Assembly: GCA_009787915.1 (NCBI GenBank)
Contig: WQSK01000033.1
Location: forward strand, 1 to 10,456
Direction: 5' to 3'
From: Bacillota bacterium
GTDB taxonomy: Bacteria > Bacillota > Clostridia > Christensenellales > UBA1242
DNA: 10,456 nucleotides
In this document: positions 5,501-10,456 of the stretch, piece after piece
How positions within the stretch are numbered: position 1 is the stretch's first letter
Layout of the letters: the number at the start of each line of letters is the position of its first letter
Translations under genes and position numbers: made by a program
The notes under the pieces: model-generated
What the model was told of the DNA's origin: nothing
The model's input: only the letters and a program-made list of their open reading frames with translations
The model's database searches: none

Positions 5501-7258
5501 ATGAATTTCTCTCCAGATTTTATTGAAAAGGTCAAGGACGCGAATAATATCGCCACGACTGTGGGGCGGTATTTGCCTCTTAAACAAAAAGGGCGCGACT
5601 TTTGGGCGTGTTGTCCGTTTCATCACGAGAAAACCCCCAGTTTCTCGGTATCGGAACAAAACGGGTTTTATCATTGTTTTGGTTGCGGAGTCAGTGGTAA
5701 CGTGATTGGTTTTATCCAACACGTCGAGAATCTAAATTTCCCCGATGCAATTGAACACCTTGCGAGGTTGGCAAACATTGAACTTCCAAAAGTTTCGGCT
5801 ACCCCTGAACAATTACAGCAATACAAAGCCCGCGAAAAAGCATTTGAAATCGTGGAGAAAACACTTGTTTTTTACAAAAAAAACATGAACGAAGTGGCGA
5901 AAAAGTATTTGGTTGGACGCGGACTTAACGACGAATTGATTGCAAAGTTCGACATCGGCAAAAGCCCCGATTGGGATAAAACCATTGTTTTTTTGAAACA
6001 AGAAGGTTTTTCTGAACAAGATATTTTGGACTCTGGCGTTGCTGCAAAAAACGATAGAGGCAAACTATATGATGCTATGGCGGGGCGGATTACGTTTCCG
6101 ATTTTTGACCTCATGGGTCGATGTATCGGCTTTACGGGGCGGGTTATGCCCGCCGACGACAATGGCAATGTCGCTAAATACCGAAACACAGCGCAGACCG
6201 CAATCTTTGACAAAGGCAAAATTGTGTACGGAGCCAACGTCTTGAACACGTTTTTGAGAACAAACAAGTTGGACAAACTCATAATGGTCGAGGGCAACGT
6301 GGATGTTATATCTTTGGTAGCGGCGGGTTTTTCGGGCACCATTGCGTCGATGGGAACGGCGTTTACGGACTTTCATGCTAAGGCAATCAAACGTTTTGCC
6401 CGTCACACCGACAACCAGGTTTACCTCTGTTTCGACGGCGACAAAGCAGGTCGCACCGCAACCATAAAAGCCCTCGAAATTATGGACGGGCACGACCTTT
6501 TTGTGCGCGTAATTGCTTTGCCTGACGATGTTGACCCAGATTCTTTTGTGCGCCAAAACGGCAAGACCAAATTCCGCGACCTGATTGAATCTGCGCGCCC
6601 CTCGGTGGATTACCGATTGGATGTTTTGGAATCCCAAATTGACATGAAAGACAACATCGGAAAAAAAAGATTCCTGGACGGGGCAAAAGATGTTTTGTCA
6701 AGAATCCGCGACGGGGCAGAGCGCGAAATGTACATCCCCCGTGTTTCTGAAAAAAGTGGTTTAGACCAAAGTGTTGTTAAAAAAATGCTTGGGAAAGAAA
6801 GCACTGCTTCTGCTACCATACCAAAAGCACAAAAGAAACCCACCGTGCCGATTGATGCGGACAAGGGGAAAAGTTATATGCGTGCGGTGAATTTTGTGGT
6901 GGCTTCTCGGATTCATGGCAAAAAATATGCGAGTGAAAAACTTGAATTCGATATAGGAATACCGATTTTTGATAAAATAATTGACATGAAGATTTGCGAC
7001 GTTTTGGATTTACCCGAAAATGAAAAATCCGAAATCGACCACTTGTTTGGGTATAAATTCGATATGGACGAAATGGGGCTTGAAAATAATTATAAGAATA
7101 GTGTAGAATTCCTAATCACGTATAATTCAAAAAAGCGTATTGATGAGTTGAACAAACTCGCCACAGTCGCCGCCTCAGAGGGCAAAGCGGACGACATGAG
7201 AAAGTACCTAGCCGAGAGCCAAGAGTTGCAAAGGAGAATTAAGAAATGCCATTGTTAA
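5501..7258 (+). CDS. dnaG: DNA primase
   Basis: DnaG synthesises the short RNA primers used for chromosomal replication and binds the replicative helicase DnaB through its C-terminus. The 585-residue product is of usual length for Bacillota. The N-terminal CHC2-type zinc ribbon is seen as C38, H41, C59 and C62 (CPFH...CFGC). The catalytic core includes AGRITFPIFDLMGRCIGF. The TOPRIM domain has the metal-ligand Glu264 in VEGNVDVISL (relatives commonly read EGYMDV) and the D312-G-D314 pair in CFDGDKAGRTA, with MGTAFT between them. The C-terminal part from about residue 450 is weakly conserved and richer in AT, as is normal for the helicase-binding domain. The gene overlaps rpoD by 13 nt, so the two are almost certainly co-transcribed. 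Confidence 0.97.
   Translation: MNFSPDFIEKVKDANNIATTVGRYLPLKQKGRDFWACCPFHHEKTPSFSVSEQNGFYHCFGCGVSGNVIGFIQHVENLNFPDAIEHLARLANIELPKVSATPEQLQQYKAREKAFEIVEKTLVFYKKNMNEVAKKYLVGRGLNDELIAKFDIGKSPDWDKTIVFLKQEGFSEQDILDSGVAAKNDRGKLYDAMAGRITFPIFDLMGRCIGFTGRVMPADDNGNVAKYRNTAQTAIFDKGKIVYGANVLNTFLRTNKLDKLIMVEGNVDVISLVAAGFSGTIASMGTAFTDFHAKAIKRFARHTDNQVYLCFDGDKAGRTATIKALEIMDGHDLFVRVIALPDDVDPDSFVRQNGKTKFRDLIESARPSVDYRLDVLESQIDMKDNIGKKRFLDGAKDVLSRIRDGAEREMYIPRVSEKSGLDQSVVKKMLGKESTASATIPKAQKKPTVPIDADKGKSYMRAVNFVVASRIHGKKYASEKLEFDIGIPIFDKIIDMKICDVLDLPENEKSEIDHLFGYKFDMDEMGLENNYKNSVEFLITYNSKKRIDELNKLATVAASEGKADDMRKYLAESQELQRRIKKCHC
7231..7236 (+). promoter_or_regulatory. Shine-Dalgarno box of rpoD, inside dnaG
   Basis: AAGGAG lies 9 nt before the rpoD ATG at 7246, within the last codons of dnaG. 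It supports the ATG start and thus the 13-nt overlap between the genes. It also shows that this organism's ribosomes do use SD pairing at some genes. Confidence 0.75.
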
Positions 7259-8808
7259 AAAGAAAAAAAACCGTAGAAAAAACCCCCGTTGTGGAGGCAA
7301 AACCCGCCGAGGTTAAACCTGTTGTGGTTAAACCTGTGGCTGTAAAACCAGCGGTTGCGAAAAAGCCCGTCGCGAAGAAAACCGTCGCAAAAAAGCCCGT
7401 TGCGAAAAAAAACACAACGCCCGCTAAGAAACCTGTTGCGACAAAGACAGCAGTTGCGAAACCCGTGGAGAAAAAACCAGTTAAAAAAGTGACGGTGGCA
7501 AAAACTAAAACCACGGTGGCGAAACCTGCGCCTGCGAAGTCTGCAACACCTGCAAAGAAACCTGCTCTCGGACCTGTTGAGAAAAAATCTGTTTCTGGGA
7601 AAAAAACCGATTCTAAACTTAAAATGGTTAAAAAGCCCGACACCCTTTCGGTTCGTCAAGAAGTCATTGACCAAGTTCACAACAAGATTTCGGACGACAT
7701 GTTGGATGATGACCAGTTGGAAAAACTCGAATGGTCCAAGCCCGAATACGAGGCGTTGTACAAACGTTTTTGTGACCTCGGGAAAAGCCACGGATACATT
7801 AACGAGGACAATTTGGTTATGTCTTTTGTTGAATCAGGGGCAACCGCGCGCGACGTGCAAAAGTCCTTATTCTTATTGTCCAAAGAAGGTGTTTTTGTCA
7901 AAAAAGCCACCGAGGACGACCGCGAACGTGAGGATGTTATTGAAAGAATTATGTCCGATGCCAGTGTTGATGACCCAGTTAAAATTTACCTCCGCGATAT
8001 TGGTAAGCACGCGCTTTTGACGGGTGCCGAGGAACTTGCGATTGCGAAACGTCTTGCCGAGGGAACCGACGAAGAAAAACACGACGCCCGTATGCGCCTT
8101 AACCAATCGAACTTGCGCCTTGTTGTTCATATCTCGAAACGATACGTGGGGCGAACCAGTTTGGCTTTCCTCGACCTTATCCAAGAGGGCAATATTGGTC
8201 TTATGAAAGCCGTTGAAAAGTTCGATTACACAAAAGGTTTTAGGTTTTCGACCTATGCAACGTGGTGGATTCGGCAATCAATTACGCGAGCCATGGCTGA
8301 CCAGAGCCGTATAATCCGCGTGCCAGTTCATATGGTTGAAACAATCAACCGTTTGTTGAAAACCACACGTATGCTTCAGCAAGACCTTGGTCGCGAACCA
8401 ACGGTAGAGGAAATCGCGAAAGAGATGAACCTGACCCAGGCGCGTATCGAAGAAATCCGCCGTATTACCCAAGACACCACAAGTATCGACAGCCCGCTTG
8501 GCGATGACGGTGACGGAACCGTTGCCGACACCATTGCCGACACCACAATTGAGGGCCCAATGCAAAACGCGTATGGAGCGATGCTTAAAGAACAACTCTT
8601 GGCGGTTATAAGCGGTTTGACTCCGCGAGAGCAAAAAGTTATCCGCCTCCGCTATGGGATTGATGACGGGCGCGCGAGGACCCTTGAAGAAGTGGGGCGC
8701 GAGTTCAAGGTTACCCGTGAACGTATTCGTCAAATCGAGGCAAAAGCCATTCGCAAACTCAGAAACCCTGGGCGAACAAAACGGTTGAAAGACTTTTTGG
8801 AAGACTAA
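7246..8808 (+). CDS. rpoD: primary sigma factor RpoD (SigA)
   Basis: RpoD directs RNA polymerase to housekeeping promoters with TTGACA/TATAAT boxes, as seen elsewhere in this window. The 520-residue product starts with a Lys/Ala/Pro/Val-rich tail (about residues 5-110), then a region 1.1-like segment. Region 1.2 begins near D242 (DDPVKIYLRDIG). Region 2 contains FLDLIQEGNIGLMKAVEKFD and the -10 recognition helix YATWWIRQSITRAMADQ (from Y337). Region 3 carries VPVHMVETINRLL and LGREPTVEEIA. Region 4.2 is the -35 helix-turn-helix from about 478 (TLEEVGREFKVTRERIRQIE), ending LKDFLED. Typical SigA of Bacillota is 360-390 residues; the surplus is mostly the basic tail. dnaG-rpoD adjacency is the conserved macromolecular-synthesis operon core. 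Confidence 0.97.
   Translation: MPLLKRKKTVEKTPVVEAKPAEVKPVVVKPVAVKPAVAKKPVAKKTVAKKPVAKKNTTPAKKPVATKTAVAKPVEKKPVKKVTVAKTKTTVAKPAPAKSATPAKKPALGPVEKKSVSGKKTDSKLKMVKKPDTLSVRQEVIDQVHNKISDDMLDDDQLEKLEWSKPEYEALYKRFCDLGKSHGYINEDNLVMSFVESGATARDVQKSLFLLSKEGVFVKKATEDDREREDVIERIMSDASVDDPVKIYLRDIGKHALLTGAEELAIAKRLAEGTDEEKHDARMRLNQSNLRLVVHISKRYVGRTSLAFLDLIQEGNIGLMKAVEKFDYTKGFRFSTYATWWIRQSITRAMADQSRIIRVPVHMVETINRLLKTTRMLQQDLGREPTVEEIAKEMNLTQARIEEIRRITQDTTSIDSPLGDDGDGTVADTIADTTIEGPMQNAYGAMLKEQLLAVISGLTPREQKVIRLRYGIDDGRARTLEEVGREFKVTRERIRQIEAKAIRKLRNPGRTKRLKDFLED
7300..7569 (+). repeat. low-complexity Lys/Ala/Pro/Val repeat in the rpoD N-terminus
   Basis: Codons about 19-108 of rpoD encode degenerate iterations of a K-P-V-A-K-K unit with no acidic patches except scattered Glu. 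At DNA level the copies share GTTGCGAAAAA-type words but differ at third positions, so the repeat is old or under protein-level selection. The composition resembles histone H1-like basic tails, and Lys/Ala-rich N-termini are also known in actinobacterial primary sigma factors. Confidence 0.7.
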
Positions 8809-8813
8809 AAATC

Positions 8814-9572
8814 ATGACAAAAATCTTAGGACTTTATTTCAGCGGTACGGGTAACACATCGTTTGCTGTAAAACGATTTGTTGCAGGGCTTTCGACCAAC
8901 CAAGCCAGCACTCTTGCCATTACCGACCCTAAAGCGATTGAAGAAGTCAAAAACCACGACTTGATTATATTTGCTTATCCAATTTATTTCAGCGACGCAC
9001 CCAAAATCGTGAAAGACTATATCAATGAGAACAAAGACAAGTTTTTTGGCAAACAAATTTTTGTTATCGCAACCCAAGGAGTCGCAAGCGGCGACGGTGC
9101 AGGGGTTGGGGCAAGGCTTTTTAAAAAGCACGGTGCGAAAGTTGTTGGCGGTCTGCACGTGAAAATGTCCGATAGTGTTGCCGATGCGTGGGTTTATCGA
9201 AATCAAAACCACGCGGTAAAAACCGCGAAATCAAGCGAGAAAATCGATAAGGCGGTTGCTCGGTTCGTGGCTGGGAAGCCAACAAAGCATGGTTTCGGGG
9301 CGTGTGGGCGAGTTGTTGGTTTTTCAATGCAAAGACTTTGGTTTGGAAGGCTAACCAAAAGTTATCGTAACAAGCCAAAAATTTCGCACACTGACTGTGT
9401 TTCTTGCGGTGCATGCGTGAGGGAATGCCCGCTTGGGAACTTACAGTTGCGTGATGGCGAGTTGACACAAAATGAAAAATGTACACTTTGCTATCGGTGC
9501 GTCAACCTTTGTCCGAATCGGGCACTGACGATACTTGGCCGCAAAGTTTACAAACAACACATACAAGAATAG
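8814..9572 (+). CDS. EFR1-family flavodoxin/2[4Fe-4S] ferredoxin fusion
   Basis: The 252-residue cytosolic protein joins a flavodoxin-like domain (about 1-155) to a bacterial two-cluster ferredoxin domain (about 195-240). The FMN phosphate-binding loop is YFSGTGNT at residues 8-15, and YPIYFSDAP is a further flavodoxin-fold segment. Two CxxCxxCxxxCP motifs (CVSCGACVRECP and CTLCYRCVNLCP) each bind a 4Fe-4S cluster. Such proteins, common in anaerobic Clostridia, are expected to move electrons between flavin and iron-sulphur partners; the physiological partners are unknown. It starts 5 nt after the rpoD stop with at best a weak GGAAG upstream, so it is probably co-transcribed with dnaG-rpoD. 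murB follows after 15 nt. Its presence supports an anaerobic host. Confidence 0.92.
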   Translation: MTKILGLYFSGTGNTSFAVKRFVAGLSTNQASTLAITDPKAIEEVKNHDLIIFAYPIYFSDAPKIVKDYINENKDKFFGKQIFVIATQGVASGDGAGVGARLFKKHGAKVVGGLHVKMSDSVADAWVYRNQNHAVKTAKSSEKIDKAVARFVAGKPTKHGFGACGRVVGFSMQRLWFGRLTKSYRNKPKISHTDCVSCGACVRECPLGNLQLRDGELTQNEKCTLCYRCVNLCPNRALTILGRKVYKQHIQE

Positions 9573-9587
9573 TGCATATACATTGCT

Positions 9588-10456
9588 GTGTTGGACTCGG
9601 TTTTGTTGTCTTATATCGAATACATTTGCGGGAAACAAAATGTCCGCATGAATGTTCCATTGGCAAATTACACAACCATGAGAGTCGGGGGCGACGCCAA
9701 ATTTTTCGTCCGCGTACAAAGTCGCAAATCGTTATTGCGATTGATAAGCGCCCTCGGGTTTATCGAGTACCCATATCGCATCCTAGGGGGTGGGAGCAAC
9801 ATAATCGTCCCAGACAACGGCTTTGATGGCGTGGTAATCAAACTTTGTTTCAGCGAGATTGTCGAAAACGGCAATTTTATCTATGCCGATGCTGGGGCAA
9901 ACACTATTGCGGTTTCAAAGCGTGCGCGTGATTTGGGCTTGACGGGTTTGGAGTTCGCGTGCGGTATCCCTGGTACCGTCGGAGGTGCGGTTTACGGAAA
10001 TGCTGGCGCGTTTGGGTCATGTATATCAAACGTTGTTGTTATGGTTGATGTTTTGGCAAACGGCGAGATTATCTCCGTCGACGCAGGGCGGTGCAAGTTC
10101 GATTACCGAACCTCGGTTTTTAAACGAAAGCGCAACTGGATAATCATTGGGGCGTATTTTGCGCTTGGTCGGGGCGAGGTCGCCGAGATAACCGAAACTA
10201 TGAGAGGGTTTACCGAGAAGCGTCTTGCGGTGTGTCCTAAAAACCCGAATGCAGGCAGTGTTTTTAGAAACCCCGAGGGGCAGAGTGCGGGGCATCTAAT
10301 TGACAAGTTGGGCCTCAAAGGAAAAAAAGTTGGCGGAGCGTCGATACATTTGGGGCATGCTAACTTTATAATAAACGACGGGGATGCGACCGCCCGTGAT
10401 ATTTTGAAACTTGTGGCACAAATAAAAAAACGCGTACGCGACGCGTATGGGATTAA
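9588..10456 (+). CDS. murB: UDP-N-acetylenolpyruvoylglucosamine reductase, 3' end outside window
   Basis: MurB is the FAD- and NADPH-dependent reductase that turns UDP-GlcNAc-enolpyruvate into UDP-MurNAc, the second committed step of peptidoglycan synthesis. The frame is open to the window edge, giving about 289 residues of an expected 300 or so. Visible FAD-binding and active-site signatures are YTTMRVGG, ILGGGSNIIV, CGIPGTVGGAVYGNAGAFG, DYRTSVFK and PNAGSVFRNP, which holds the proton-donating Ser. The final Glu-containing motif lies beyond the window. The start is uncertain. GTG 9588 or the adjacent TTG 9591 retains the usual N-terminal helix (IEYICGKQNVR), whereas ATG 9648 would cut it off and leave too few residues before the FAD domain. 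No SD sequence is visible. An in-frame stop at 9570-9572, which also ends the EFR1 gene, excludes any earlier start. Confidence 0.95.
   Translation, partial: MLDSVLLSYIEYICGKQNVRMNVPLANYTTMRVGGDAKFFVRVQSRKSLLRLISALGFIEYPYRILGGGSNIIVPDNGFDGVVIKLCFSEIVENGNFIYADAGANTIAVSKRARDLGLTGLEFACGIPGTVGGAVYGNAGAFGSCISNVVVMVDVLANGEIISVDAGRCKFDYRTSVFKRKRNWIIIGAYFALGRGEVAEITETMRGFTEKRLAVCPKNPNAGSVFRNPEGQSAGHLIDKLGLKGKKVGGASIHLGHANFIINDGDATARDILKLVAQIKKRVRDAYGI

Noticed and set aside
6661..6668. Runs of eight A in dnaG, rpoD and rsmD as phase-variable homopolymers
   Set aside because: These are lysine codons in conserved housekeeping genes, all in frame, and such runs are expected at this base composition. 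They are unlike the long perfect CAAA tract.
7239..7791. Long minus-strand frames opposite the rpoD 5' end
   Set aside because: They mirror the Lys/Ala-rich tail as Phe/Ala/Gly-rich translations and run antisense to a certain gene.
9573..9590. A separate murB promoter just before its start (TATACA/TACATT)
   Set aside because: The matches are four of six with no -35 box at proper spacing. Read-through from the upstream genes explains the 15-nt gap better.

Overview
The window is a bacterial chromosomal segment using the standard code; all stops, including the TGA ending alr, read normally. The DnaG-RpoD pair, an EFR1-type flavodoxin/ferredoxin, a MurB and a membrane-anchored InlB B-repeat surface protein suggest an anaerobic, uncultured gut-type member of the Bacillota (Clostridia-like). 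That placement is inference; no 16S or other decisive marker is present.

Layout. 20-2110 (+): a 696-residue membrane-anchored repeat protein. 2093-3121 (-): alanine racemase, converging on it with an 18-nt overlap. 3138-3701 (+): RsmD, diverging from alr with only 16 bp between the two start codons. 3715-5477 (+): a visibly more AT-rich two-gene block. It begins with a perfect tetranucleotide tract, (CAAA)14 plus CAA, just upstream of or inside a Nudix hydrolase gene. A divergent guanylate-kinase-like P-loop protein follows. 5501-8808 (+): dnaG and rpoD, overlapping by 13 nt, the conserved core of the macromolecular-synthesis operon. 8814-9572 (+): EFR1-family protein. 9588-10456 (+): murB, running off the right edge. 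No stretch above 300 bases lacks a gene. I see no tRNA, rRNA, CRISPR array, insertion sequence or convincing intrinsic terminator.

Two themes stand out. First, the CAAA tract has the form of a phase-variation switch. The ATG at 3715 lies just below a near-consensus promoter and reads through the tract. With 14 units it misses the Nudix frame and stops at 3822; loss of one unit or gain of two would fuse it in frame. Second, three genes (rsmD, the Nudix locus, the kinase-like gene) carry a -35/17 bp/-10 promoter whose -10 box ends only 5-7 nt before the start ATG. This predicts leaderless mRNAs, and none of the three has a Shine-Dalgarno sequence. In contrast, the surface protein and rpoD have clear Shine-Dalgarno boxes.

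Functionally, alr (D-alanine supply) and murB (UDP-MurNAc synthesis) serve peptidoglycan, rsmD serves 16S rRNA modification, and dnaG/rpoD serve replication priming and housekeeping transcription. The Nudix and kinase-like genes look like an accessory insertion between these housekeeping genes.
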